Assembly (NCBI GenBank): GCA_937928585.1
Contig: CALEZK010000106.1
Span: 1-22,570 of the forward strand
Direction: 5' to 3'
DNA from: an uncultured bacterium
GTDB lineage: Bacteria > Hydrogenedentota > Hydrogenedentia > Hydrogenedentales > SLHB01
DNA: 22,570 nt
The position numbers and the translations under genes are program-made. Every line of letters starts with the position of its first letter. The first letter of the stretch is position 1. Under the pieces are notes generated by a model. That model had not been told where the DNA came from. It did not search any database and saw only the letters and a program-made list of their open reading frames with translations. Positions 15,306 through 21,840 of the stretch are shown in pieces.

Positions 15306-16184
15306 TCACCAATTGAACTCGAATACTTGTCCATCCAACGCGCGGTTGCCCGCGAAGGCATGCATGGTCAGCGCCATGCCATCCGCGCGGAATCGCGCAT
15401 CGACCCAACCGATAGGCTGATCCGGCGTCCAGATGTGGGCGGCCGTGGGCAAATTGATGGTGTGGATGCCTTCGCGTTTGCCGATTTCCCATCGGTGGGA
15501 GTGGCCGTAGAACAATGCCTTCAAATGGGGAAACGGCTTGGCGAGATCGAACAGGCGCAGAATGTCGAGCAGATCGTTGTCGCCATCGCCGATGGTGTGG
15601 TGAAACATGAGGATGGCGGGGCGGTCTGCGTTGGCTTCGAGGTAAGTCTTCAACCATTCGCGCTGGGCCTTGCCGAGTAGTCCCCCGCGCTGCCGCACGT
15701 AAAACAACGAATCCAACAACACGATGCGCACCGCCGGATGTTCGATGATGGTGACGTGTTTGTCTTCGACCTCGGGCCGTTCGCCGGGCAAAGTCTTCAC
15801 CATCTCCATGAAGTTGTCGCGATTGTCGTGGTTGCCCAAGGCAATGTACATGGGCATCGCTTCGGTGACCGGTTGCAACACATCCAGCAACACCGCGTAG
15901 TCATCCTTCTCGCCGGTCAATTGCGCGGCGTCGCCGGTGATCACTAGACCATCGGCGTTGGTAGCAACGAGATCGGACACGATGCTGGTCAATTGCTCGA
16001 AGGCATTGAAGCCGCGCGCGCCGGGTTGCTTGTCCGCGGGGATGTGCGTGTCGCTGAGCAGGGCAAGGTGCAACCCGGATTCGTCCGCGCAGGCCTCGTA
16101 TCCGAAGACTGTTGCGAAGCCACCCAATGCGGCAATCTGCAAAAACGAACGGCGAGCCATCGGGGGCAACACAGCAGCAGGCAT
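15306..16184 (-). CDS. Tat-exported calcineurin-like metallophosphoesterase
   Basis: Metallophosphoesterase, 292 aa. Metal-site motifs are all present in order: LLSDTHI, ITGDAA, ALGNHDNR, MFHHT and YGHSH. The N terminus MPAAVLPPMARRSFLQIAALGGF carries a twin-Arg motif (RRSFLQ) and hydrophobic core, so export by Tat to the periplasm or surface is predicted. ATG 16184 is chosen because AGAGGAGA lies 8 nt upstream; the frame stays open about 200 bp further, through a repeat element, without an RBS. Likely substrates are phosphomonoesters or diesters, but the family is too broad to choose. It appears monocistronic. The gap 15199-15305 downstream has no supported gene. Confidence 0.92.
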   Translation of the reverse strand: MPAAVLPPMARRSFLQIAALGGFATVFGYEACADESGLHLALLSDTHIPADKQPGARGFNAFEQLTSIVSDLVATNADGLVITGDAAQLTGEKDDYAVLLDVLQPVTEAMPMYIALGNHDNRDNFMEMVKTLPGERPEVEDKHVTIIEHPAVRIVLLDSLFYVRQRGGLLGKAQREWLKTYLEANADRPAILMFHHTIGDGDNDLLDILRLFDLAKPFPHLKALFYGHSHRWEIGKREGIHTINLPTAAHIWTPDQPIGWVDARFRADGMALTMHAFAGNRALDGQVFEFNW

Positions 16185-16257
16185 CGGACATCTCCTCTTT
16201 GCGTCTCCGTTTTGAAAGCCCAGTATAGGCAAATCCCCCGAACCAGCCAAAACCCCC

Positions 16258-16342
16258 GTGTGGCAGACACCCCAGCCTGCCGTCTTCCGCATGTGGCCGT
16301 GTACGCGACTTTCAAGAAGGCAGGCAGGGATGCCTGCCACAC
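16258..16342. repeat. MITE/REP-like inverted-repeat element
   Basis: Two 29-bp arms (16258-16286 and 16314-16342) are inverted copies at 25 of 29 positions and are separated by 27 bp. The outer ends read GTGTGGCAG and CTGCCACAC. From memory, GTGTGGCAGGCATCCCTGCC-type sequences are common as dispersed repeats in PVC-like genomes; no second copy is here. It lies in the 435-bp gap between two divergent genes. Confidence 0.65.
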
Positions 16343-16468
16343 ATTGCGACAACCTCTTTAGTGACCAGATCTCCTCGTGCACTTTTCAACCACAAAGTAG
16401 AATCCCCGGCTACCGGAACAGTATTATCCGACGCGTGATCGGCATCGCGAAATGCTGACCGGGGGACA

Positions 16469-16561
16469 ATGGACAAGAAAACACGTACAGAAACGGACAT
16501 CCGTACCAAGTTCATCACGCCCAATATCATATATTGCGAAATGCGGGGCGCATCGGGATAA
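16469..16561 (+). pseudogene. Remnant of type I restriction endonuclease R subunit (HsdR N terminus)
   Basis: A 30-codon ORF begins MDKKTRTETDIRTKFITP, which matches the conserved first residues of many type I restriction enzyme R subunits (pattern M-x-K-K-x-L-S/T-E-x-D-I-R-T-K-F-I-T-P-A). After FITP the sequence departs from the family and stops within 12 codons, where an intact HsdR continues for hundreds of residues. A GGGGG Shine-Dalgarno-like run precedes the ATG. No hsdM or hsdS lies nearby. It is best read as the surviving 5' end of a deleted hsdR. The match is from memory of the family and has not been searched; a chance peptide is possible but unlikely over 18 residues. Confidence 0.6.
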
Positions 16562-16619
16562 TTGAGTCAATGTGGTTTACGCGCCGGTTGCGGGCGCTTG
16601 CCATTAGGAACTGTTTGCC

Positions 16620-17651
16620 GTGAAAAGTCGTAAACGCATACTCATCGCTGGAGTCGCGCTGGCACTCGTGCTTGCTGCCGGCCTCGCATACAAGCAGGGC
16701 GCGGACGCATCATTCTACGATGGGTATGACGCGGCGTTGCCTTTGGCAACGGAAGTCCGCGGCACGGAATCGCGCGAGGGATATTCGCGAATCGATTTCA
16801 CGTTTCAGGGGCTGCCGGGCATGGCCGTGCCGACGCTGCTCGCATTGCCCGACGAAGAGGACGGACCATATCCGTGCATCATCTTTCTGCATGGCATCGG
16901 GCAGAGCAAAGGATTTCTCGACGAGATCGCGATGTACTACACGCGCCATGGATTCGCAATCGCCTCATTCGATCAATACACGCGCGGCGAGCGAAAACTC
17001 ACTACAAAGAACCCCATCACGCAGGCCCTTGGGTTGCGCAAACGACTTTCCCTGAACGTGATTGAAACGCGGCGGCTCGTGGATTATCTGCAAACGCGCG
17101 ACGACATTGCGCCGGACCGAATCTATCTGATTGGCGCGAGCTTTGGCGCGATAACGGGATGCACGGCGGTCGCATTCGAACCGCGCATTCCCGCGGCGGT
17201 GATGACGTATGGCGGCGGCGATTTGGATTTGCTGCTCGCAAGCGATGCGGCGATTAAGGAACTGGGAAAGTTTCACGGCTTGGCGACATCCATTGTGCAA
17301 TACATTACGGCGCCCGCGGATCCCGTGAAGTACGTGGCGCAGATCGCGCCGCGTCCGCTGCTGTTTCAAAACGGGGAACACGATCAGCTCATACCGCTTG
17401 CTGCGGCACGGGCGCTTGTCGATGCCGCGGGTGAGCCCAAGAAGTTTACGCTTTACGACTCCGACCACGTGGGAATGGATGAAGCGCAGACGATCACCGT
17501 GCTTGAGGAAAGCGTGGCATGGCTGATCGAGCAGGACAACAAGATCACGGGCGCGGCGTCTGCTGCGGCAACGAAAAGAAACACGCGAGAGGCAGTGCCC
17601 GCCGCGATATCGCAGAAGTCGATCGACTCCCCTTCCAGCGCTTCGACGTGA
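16620..17651 (+). CDS. Membrane-anchored alpha/beta hydrolase
   Basis: Alpha/beta-hydrolase fold protein, 343 aa, of the dienelactone-hydrolase / acetyl-esterase-like type. A basic start and hydrophobic segment (6-23) give a signal anchor or signal peptide. The oxyanion region is FLHGIGQ (about 89-95). The catalytic triad can be read as Ser174 in GASFGA, Asp255 in GEHDQLIP and His283 in DSDHVGMD. The last 35 residues are low-complexity Ala/Ser/Lys. The GTG start has AGGA about 11 nt upstream. An extracytoplasmic esterase or peptidase is expected; substrate unknown. The gene is convergent with the response regulator at 17764 across a palindromic repeat. Confidence 0.88.
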   Translation: MKSRKRILIAGVALALVLAAGLAYKQGADASFYDGYDAALPLATEVRGTESREGYSRIDFTFQGLPGMAVPTLLALPDEEDGPYPCIIFLHGIGQSKGFLDEIAMYYTRHGFAIASFDQYTRGERKLTTKNPITQALGLRKRLSLNVIETRRLVDYLQTRDDIAPDRIYLIGASFGAITGCTAVAFEPRIPAAVMTYGGGDLDLLLASDAAIKELGKFHGLATSIVQYITAPADPVKYVAQIAPRPLLFQNGEHDQLIPLAAARALVDAAGEPKKFTLYDSDHVGMDEAQTITVLEESVAWLIEQDNKITGAASAAATKRNTREAVPAAISQKSIDSPSSAST

Positions 17652-17692
17652 TGGTGACGCCCGAAGTCGTGAGCGTTGCTTATGGTCGTCGC

Positions 17693-17736
17693 AAGCCAAA
17701 GCGGTCGCCCGCCGCGGCGGGCTACCGCAGTCCATA
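17693..17736. repeat. REP-like palindromic repeat, copy 3 (convergent gap)
   Basis: Third copy of the unit seen at 7971 and 12065, with identical AAGCCAAAG and CAGTCCAT flanks and the palindrome at 17702-17727 (one mismatch). It lies between the convergent hydrolase and response-regulator genes. Confidence 0.87.
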
Positions 17737-17763
17737 CAAGATGAACAGTCCGAGGAAGCTACT

Positions 17764-18387
17764 TCAGTTTGCGGATGCTTCTTCCTGACTTTTTGCGTAC
17801 AGGTCGGGATAGTTTTTTTGAAAGCATTCGGGGCATAGTCCGTGGCTGAGTTGCACGTCGGCGTTTTGCATAAGGTAGTCTTCGATGCGACGCCAGAGTT
17901 CTTCATCGTCGCGAATGCGATGACAGAACATGCAAATGGGCAGGATGCCTTGCAGCCGTTTAATGTGTGCGGCGGCGGCCTCGAGTTCTTCGACGCGGTT
18001 GCGAAGTTGCTGTTCGAGATCGATCACGCGTTCGCCAACGCGCACGCGCGCGAGCAGTTCTTTTTCGTCGAATGGCTTCGTGACGTAATCGTTCGCGCCG
18101 GCCGTGAGGCCTTCGACAATGTCCTCCTTGCCGGAACGCGAGGTGAGCAGGATGAGGTACTTCGATTCCGTCCCGGCGTTTTCGCGTGCGCGCTGGCAAA
18201 CTTCCGTGCCGGTCATGCCCGGCATCATCCAGTCCAGAATTCCAATCTTGGGTGAGTCCTTGGCCTGAAGGGCCTCCCAGGCCGCTACCCCGTCGTTTAC
18301 CGCCAGTACGTCATATCCCAAACGATTCAAAACCGCTTCCAAAGCCTTTCGGGAGAAGGCGTCATCCTCCGCCACCAAAATCCGCAT
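17764..18387 (-). CDS. Response regulator with C-terminal four-Cys (zinc-ribbon-like) domain
   Basis: Protein of 207 aa. Residues 1-120 are a receiver domain: VAEDD acidic pair, phospho-acceptor Asp52 (ILDWMMPG), Thr82 and Lys104 (VTKPF). A coiled coil follows (about 122-147). The C-terminal module LPICMFCHRIRDDEELWRRIEDYL...SHGLCPECF (149-189) has Cys152, Cys155, Cys185 and Cys188 in a CxxC...CxxC pattern suited to zinc. This module is known at the end of some bacterial PAS or REC signalling proteins, but has no assigned function I know of. No DNA-binding or enzymatic output is present, so signalling by protein contact is likely. It is an orphan gene with no adjacent kinase. Confidence 0.9.
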   Translation of the reverse strand: MRILVAEDDAFSRKALEAVLNRLGYDVLAVNDGVAAWEALQAKDSPKIGILDWMMPGMTGTEVCQRARENAGTESKYLILLTSRSGKEDIVEGLTAGANDYVTKPFDEKELLARVRVGERVIDLEQQLRNRVEELEAAAAHIKRLQGILPICMFCHRIRDDEELWRRIEDYLMQNADVQLSHGLCPECFQKNYPDLYAKSQEEASAN

Positions 18388-18604
18388 GCGTCTACTCCAA
18401 ACCAGCTAACTTCCCGAGAGAGCATAGCACGGGTGCGAGGGTGGAATCCCGCAGTTTGGGTGTTGGGTAAAATGCGCTGGGAAACCGGAGAATAGCCAAA
18501 TCCACCACTACTTGGTAAATGATCGTGTCGGGATTGGAAGACCCCGGCGCGATTATGAATCATAACTCATTGAAAAATAAACACTTAACGTTCTGGGTCG
18601 ACTC

Positions 18605-18620
18605 TGGCACAACGGTTGCT
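18605..18620 (+). promoter_or_regulatory. Consensus-matching sigma-54 promoter of the pilZ-psp operon
   Basis: TGGCAC-AACGG-TTGCT matches the sigma-54 consensus TGGCAC-N5-TTGCW at every defined position. Transcription would start near 18631, leaving a leader of about 37 nt with a GGGAG Shine-Dalgarno before ATG 18668, so it also supports that start codon. The rest of the 280-bp gap from 18388 shows no gene. Confidence 0.85.
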
Positions 18621-18667
18621 CTCCGATGTCTGTTGCTTGGCGAATTCAACGAATCGGGAGCTCGGTC

Positions 18668-19129
18668 ATGTCGGGGACGCACACAGGATTGGACGATGCG
18701 CGCAACTTTGCGCGGGTGGCTTTTAACAGCCGCATTTCGTATCAGCATGGCGCGGGAGACTCCGGAATGGCGGTGGCATCGGACGTAAGCCGAGGCGGAC
18801 TTCGGTTGCGCATGGGTCGCTACCTTCGCCCGGGAACGCACGTGATGCTGCAATCCAAAGAGGTTCATGCCGACGGCAAACCTGTGGAGTTGAAAGGCCG
18901 GATTGTCTGGTGCGCTCCGGAGAAGAAAGGGCACCAGTTCGCCGCGGGAGTGCGAATCATTTATGACGAGGCGGTCGCTGTCATGGGAATATCGGCGATG
19001 GTGAATTACGCGATTGCCGCATCCGGGTTGCTCGGGCCGCAAGCCGCCGCCGGTCAAGCGCGCGCGGCATGGGTTGTGCAGCGGTCGCGGGGCGGCGCAG
19101 GCGCGCAAGTTTTGGCAGGAAACGTTTAG
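18668..19129 (+). CDS. PilZ-domain protein
   Basis: PilZ-domain protein, 153 aa, a predicted cyclic-di-GMP receptor. Both signature motifs are present: RxxxR as RNFAR (Arg12, Arg16) and DxSxxG as DVSRGG (Asp39, Ser41, Gly44). Beta strands follow (LRLRMGRYLRPGTHVML; GRIVWC; HQFAAGVRII), then a C-terminal helix-like and Ala-rich extension of about 40 residues. There is no signal peptide. ATG 18668 is chosen over an in-frame ATG at 18626, which lies upstream of the predicted sigma-54 start point. pspA begins 26 bp after the stop, so PilZ is the first gene of the envelope-stress operon. It may tie second-messenger level to Psp output; that link is inference. Confidence 0.9.
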   Translation: MSGTHTGLDDARNFARVAFNSRISYQHGAGDSGMAVASDVSRGGLRLRMGRYLRPGTHVMLQSKEVHADGKPVELKGRIVWCAPEKKGHQFAAGVRIIYDEAVAVMGISAMVNYAIAASGLLGPQAAAGQARAAWVVQRSRGGAGAQVLAGNV

Positions 19130-19155
19130 AATCAAGGGTCTAAGGAGCTAGTATC

Positions 19156-19818
19156 ATGGGCATCTTTACACGCGTACGCGACATCATCAGCTCGAACATC
19201 AACTCGATGCTCGAGAAGGCAGAAGATCCCGAGAAGATGATCAAGTTGATGATTCGGGAGATGGAAGACACGCTCGTCGAGGTGAAGGCCTCCTGTGCGG
19301 GCGCCATGGCGACGAAGAAGAAGATACAGCGCGAACGCGAAGACGTTGTGAAGCGCGAGCAGGATTGGGGCGCGAAGGCACAGCTTGCGGTGGACAAGGG
19401 CCGCGAAGATCTCGCGCGGGAAGCGCTCATCGAGAAGCGCCGTTTTCACGAACGCGCCGAGGCCATCGATCGCGAGTTGGCGCAGTGCGATGGATTGGTC
19501 GAGCAGTACCAGCAGGACATCGTGCAGCTTGAAGACAAACTTTCTTCCGCGCGCGAGAAGCAGCGGGTATTGGTGCAACGGCATGTGCACGCGCAGAAGC
19601 GGCGCCAGGCGCAGGAAAACATCCGCCGTAACGAGACGTCGGACGCGATGGTGCGGTTCGATACGTTCGAGCAGCGCATCGAGCGCATGGAAGCCGAAGC
19701 GGACCTTGTAAATTTTGGGCGCAAGTCGGTATCGCTGGAGGAAGAGTTCGCCAAGCTTGCGGGCGATGAGGACATCGAAAAGCAGTTGGCGGAGTTGAAG
19801 GCGAAGAAGCAGGGTTAG
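19156..19818 (+). CDS. pspA: Phage shock protein A (PspA/IM30/ESCRT-III family)
   Basis: PspA/IM30-family protein, 220 aa, a peripheral inner-membrane scaffold that stabilises damaged membranes. It begins MGIFTRVRDIISSNINSMLEKAEDPEKMIKLMIREME, the conserved amphipathic helix and first helix of the family. Long charged coiled-coil helices continue through about 190, and a short C-terminal segment ends EKQLAELKAKKQG. Length is typical. AAGGAG lies 9 nt before the ATG. It is second in the sigma-54-headed operon, ahead of a 2TM protein, small membrane proteins and PspC. PspF and an obvious PspA partner regulator are not in the window. Confidence 0.96.
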   Translation: MGIFTRVRDIISSNINSMLEKAEDPEKMIKLMIREMEDTLVEVKASCAGAMATKKKIQREREDVVKREQDWGAKAQLAVDKGREDLAREALIEKRRFHERAEAIDRELAQCDGLVEQYQQDIVQLEDKLSSAREKQRVLVQRHVHAQKRRQAQENIRRNETSDAMVRFDTFEQRIERMEAEADLVNFGRKSVSLEEEFAKLAGDEDIEKQLAELKAKKQG

Positions 19819-19876
19819 TTTTCGGAGCGATCGGACCACACGCATGCATTTCACACGCACACGAGGGAGCGCGCAG

Positions 19877-20356
19877 ATGCCGAACGAATATCGGACCGAA
19901 CGACATACCGATCGTGAAGAGATGTTCACGGTCGGCGAAGTGGAGGGTATTCTGCGGCGCGCGCTGAACCGCAAGCGCGATTCGGGCGAGATTACGCGCG
20001 AAGAGCTGGTGGATACCGCGCGCGAGTTAGGCATTGATCCACGCGAAGTGGAGCGGGCAATTTACGAGCAGCGCAAGTTTGGCGAGATTGAATCTGCCCG
20101 CGACGAGTTTCGCGCGAAGAGAAAGCAGGAATTCTACGGCCATCTGAAGACGTATCTGATTATCAATGGCGCGTTGATGCTTATTAACCTGATGACGGGC
20201 ATCGATACGCTCTGGTTCTTTTATCCGATGATTGGCTGGGGCATAGGACTCGCGTTTCATGCCTCAAGTGCGTTCAATCCAAGTAAGCGAGATATCGAAA
20301 GCGGCGCGCGGCGGATTATCAAGAAGCGCGAGCGACGCAACCGCGATTTTGACTAA
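19877..20356 (+). CDS. 2TM-domain membrane protein
   Basis: Protein of 159 aa. Residues about 18-65 form a charged helical domain (FTVGEVEGILRRAL...EITREELVDTARELGIDPREVERAI), resembling the small helical modules found before 2TM domains. Residues about 95-140 are the 2TM domain itself (FYGHLKTYLIINGALMLINLMTG then TLWFFYPMIGWGIGLAFHASSAF), with the WFFYP and GWGIGLAFH signatures. A basic C terminus follows. ATG 19877 is chosen because GAGGGA lies just upstream, whereas the ATG 11 codons earlier has no RBS. It sits in the psp operon between pspA and a small membrane gene, so an envelope-stress accessory role is likely. Function unproven. Confidence 0.82.
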   Translation: MPNEYRTERHTDREEMFTVGEVEGILRRALNRKRDSGEITREELVDTARELGIDPREVERAIYEQRKFGEIESARDEFRAKRKQEFYGHLKTYLIINGALMLINLMTGIDTLWFFYPMIGWGIGLAFHASSAFNPSKRDIESGARRIIKKRERRNRDFD

Positions 20357-20377
20357 TAGGCAGAAAGGGGCATGGAC

Positions 20378-20686
20378 ATGATGTCGGGAATATTCTCCGT
20401 GATATCGGCGATACTCTTCGTCGCGCTCATGGTTGTTGCGACGGTCTTTCTGCCGGTGTTGTTTTACTTTTTTGTGTACGCGGTGTGGTTGCTTGCAGTG
20501 CTGGGCGTGCCGCTGTTGATGGTGATGGGCCTCGTGTGGTTGATTGGGCTGCCATCGTCGATCCGCGCGCGACGGAACGACCGGTATCATAGTCGCGGCA
20601 CGCTTGATGTAAACCGCGGGCTGGCGCATATGGAAAACAGGCTCGACAATCTCGAGGTCCTGATGTTCGATCGGCGGATGCGATAA
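20378..20686 (+). CDS. Small two-TM protein with PspB-like C-terminal heptads
   Basis: Protein of 102 aa (an ATG two codons earlier, at 20372, is too close to the AAAGGGG Shine-Dalgarno). Two adjacent hydrophobic segments span about 7-30 and 33-55, followed by a basic stretch (IRARRNDRYH). The C terminus is a short coiled coil, GLAHMENRLDNLEVLM, of the same pattern as the PspB-like protein encoded next (GLLKMEERVEALETLL). No named family is recognised. The shared heptad suggests it partners with, or derives from, a PspB-like protein. It is the fourth gene of the pilZ-psp operon. Confidence 0.7.
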   Translation: MMSGIFSVISAILFVALMVVATVFLPVLFYFFVYAVWLLAVLGVPLLMVMGLVWLIGLPSSIRARRNDRYHSRGTLDVNRGLAHMENRLDNLEVLMFDRRMR

Positions 20687-20756
20687 ACAGCCGCGGCATG
20701 GCGTGGGGCGCACAGCGCCCGACACCGGATAGCCTGGCTGAAGAAGGGAGCTTGTG

Positions 20757-21005
20757 ATGGATGCTGGTGTGATCGCGGTGATGATTCCCATCGTTGGAAT
20801 ACTTTGCATTTTCGGCGTGATCGGACTTCTCATTGTGTTGCGCATCGTGCGCACGATCTTCGGCGCGAACGAGTCGGGCAATCGCGAGAGCAACGTCGAT
20901 GAAGCGAAATTGATTCAGGACATTTACCACGGCCTGTTAAAGATGGAAGAGCGTGTCGAGGCCCTCGAAACCCTGTTGCTCGAACGCGAGAAGAAAGAGG
21001 TATAA
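20757..21005 (+). CDS. PspB-like envelope stress membrane protein
   Basis: Protein of 82 aa with one N-terminal membrane helix (about 4-28), a polar linker and a C-terminal coiled coil, DEAKLIQDIYHGLLKMEERVEALETLLLE. Size, topology and the heptad ending in LETLL match PspB and PspB-like proteins that partner PspC and PspA. AAGGGAG lies 6 nt before ATG 20757; a GTG directly upstream is the alternative start. The stop is 4 bp before the pspC ATG, so the two are probably translationally coupled. PspB assignment is by layout, not by a search. Confidence 0.75.
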   Translation: MDAGVIAVMIPIVGILCIFGVIGLLIVLRIVRTIFGANESGNRESNVDEAKLIQDIYHGLLKMEERVEALETLLLEREKKEV

Positions 21006-21009
21006 CGAT

Positions 21010-21510
21010 ATGGGGCACGATCACGACAGCGACAGCGATTACGATGTCGATCGCAAACGAGACTACTACAAGCGCGGGCGTGGCCCGCGCCACTACAGGC
21101 GTAAGCAGAAAGACAGCAAGGCGCCCCAAGCCGATTGGTGCGAGGGACGCCCCATATACCGGTCGCGCAACGGCGTAATTTTCGGCGTGTGCCGCGGCGT
21201 GGCGGAGTACCTGGGTTTTTCCGTCACCGCGTTTCGCGTGATTACCGTCATTGCGACGATCATGTTTGGCTTCTGGCCTTTGGTGATCGGCTACATCATT
21301 GTGGCGCTTGTCATGAAGCCGGAGCCGGTGGTGCCGTTTGAAGAAGAATCGGAACAGGAGTTCTACGATTCCTATGTAAGCTCCCGTTTGATGGCGTTGT
21401 CGCGCCTGAAACGCACCTTCGACAATCTCGAACGCCGCATCCGCCGCATGGAGAACCTCGTGACCGCGCACGAATACGATTGGGAACGGCGCCTGAACGA
21501 GCGCGGATAA
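21010..21510 (+). CDS. pspC: Phage shock protein C
   Basis: PspC-family protein, 166 aa. A charged N terminus rich in Asp, His, Arg and Lys (1-42) precedes the PspC domain (about 48-105): PIYRSRNGVIFGVCRGVAEYLGFSVTAFRVITVI followed by FGFWPLVIGYIIVALVM, with the FGVCRGVAEYLG signature and two membrane segments. The C-terminal 60 residues form a coiled coil (LKRTFDNLERRIRRMENLV) like the tails of the two preceding proteins. PspC senses envelope stress with PspB and can recruit PspA in known systems. It is the last gene of the operon; no terminator is visible in 21511-21551. Confidence 0.94.
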   Translation: MGHDHDSDSDYDVDRKRDYYKRGRGPRHYRRKQKDSKAPQADWCEGRPIYRSRNGVIFGVCRGVAEYLGFSVTAFRVITVIATIMFGFWPLVIGYIIVALVMKPEPVVPFEEESEQEFYDSYVSSRLMALSRLKRTFDNLERRIRRMENLVTAHEYDWERRLNERG

Positions 21511-21551
21511 GCGCCGGACACGCCCGAGCATCGGGTGCGTAACGGGAGCAC

Positions 21552-21728
21552 TTAGCTCCGCTCGAACCAATACCCGGGTTTTCGCTTGTCATGTGCGACG
21601 GCAATTACCTGAATGGCGGTATCGATTTCACTTATGAACCGCCGGGCCGCAATGAGACTGCGTTTTTGATACCAGGCTCGCGCGCCATTAATGTCCAATT
21701 CCGCTTCTGGGTGGACACGAACCCGCAT
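21552..21728 (-). pseudogene. RelE/ParE-type toxin with central part missing
   Basis: A 58-codon ORF reads as two ends of a RelE/ParE-type toxin joined in frame. The first 40 residues (MRVRVHPEAELDINGARAWY...ARRFISEIDTAIQ) fit the family N terminus. The next 18 (VIAVAHDKRKPGYWFERS) fit its C terminus. The central strands normally between them, about 35-40 residues with an FPY-xxxYRV pattern, are absent here. A segment resembling that missing middle lies inverted just upstream (21721-21830, plus strand). Gap to the antitoxin is 112 bp, whereas such pairs usually nearly overlap. The toxin is probably inactive. Family assignment is from pattern recognition. Confidence 0.7.
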
Positions 21729-21830
21729 TTCTTACCGCTTAATGAACATCGAACCGAAACGTGGAACGTTGACGCCGTGAGAAATACTCGCGAGCCCTTT
21801 GGCTATCGGGTTTATCGCGTGTGCGTTTGA
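21721..21830 (+). pseudogene. Inverted fragment resembling the middle of the toxin
   Basis: Read on the plus strand, this segment encodes NPHFLPLNEHRTE followed by VRNTREPFGYRVYRV and a stop. NPHxxPxxEH and F-x-Y-x-V-Y-R-V resemble the central part of RelE/ParE toxins, which the minus-strand toxin next to it lacks. Spacing within the FxY region is one residue shorter than the family pattern. N-terminal 40 + about 36 here + C-terminal 18 residues gives about 95 aa, the normal toxin length. The assignment is a hypothesis. Confidence 0.45.
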
Positions 21831-21840
21831 ATAATCCGGG

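Noticed and set aside
15229..15306. 25-codon ORF overlapping the metallophosphoesterase stop (TGATG)
   Set aside because: Although the overlap suits translational coupling, the peptide is very short, has no family match and no other support.
16659..16676. Another TGGCAC-N5-CTTGC sigma-54-like site
   Set aside because: It lies inside the hydrolase signal-anchor coding sequence with no gene start downstream; chance match.
16965..17906. Minus-strand ORF of 313 codons over the hydrolase
   Set aside because: It is antisense to the hydrolase catalytic motifs and spans the palindromic repeat at 17693.
21591..21830. Whole 79-codon plus-strand ORF as an independent gene
   Set aside because: Its first part is antisense to the toxin N terminus and it has no RBS; only the last third resembles a protein, as the inverted toxin fragment.
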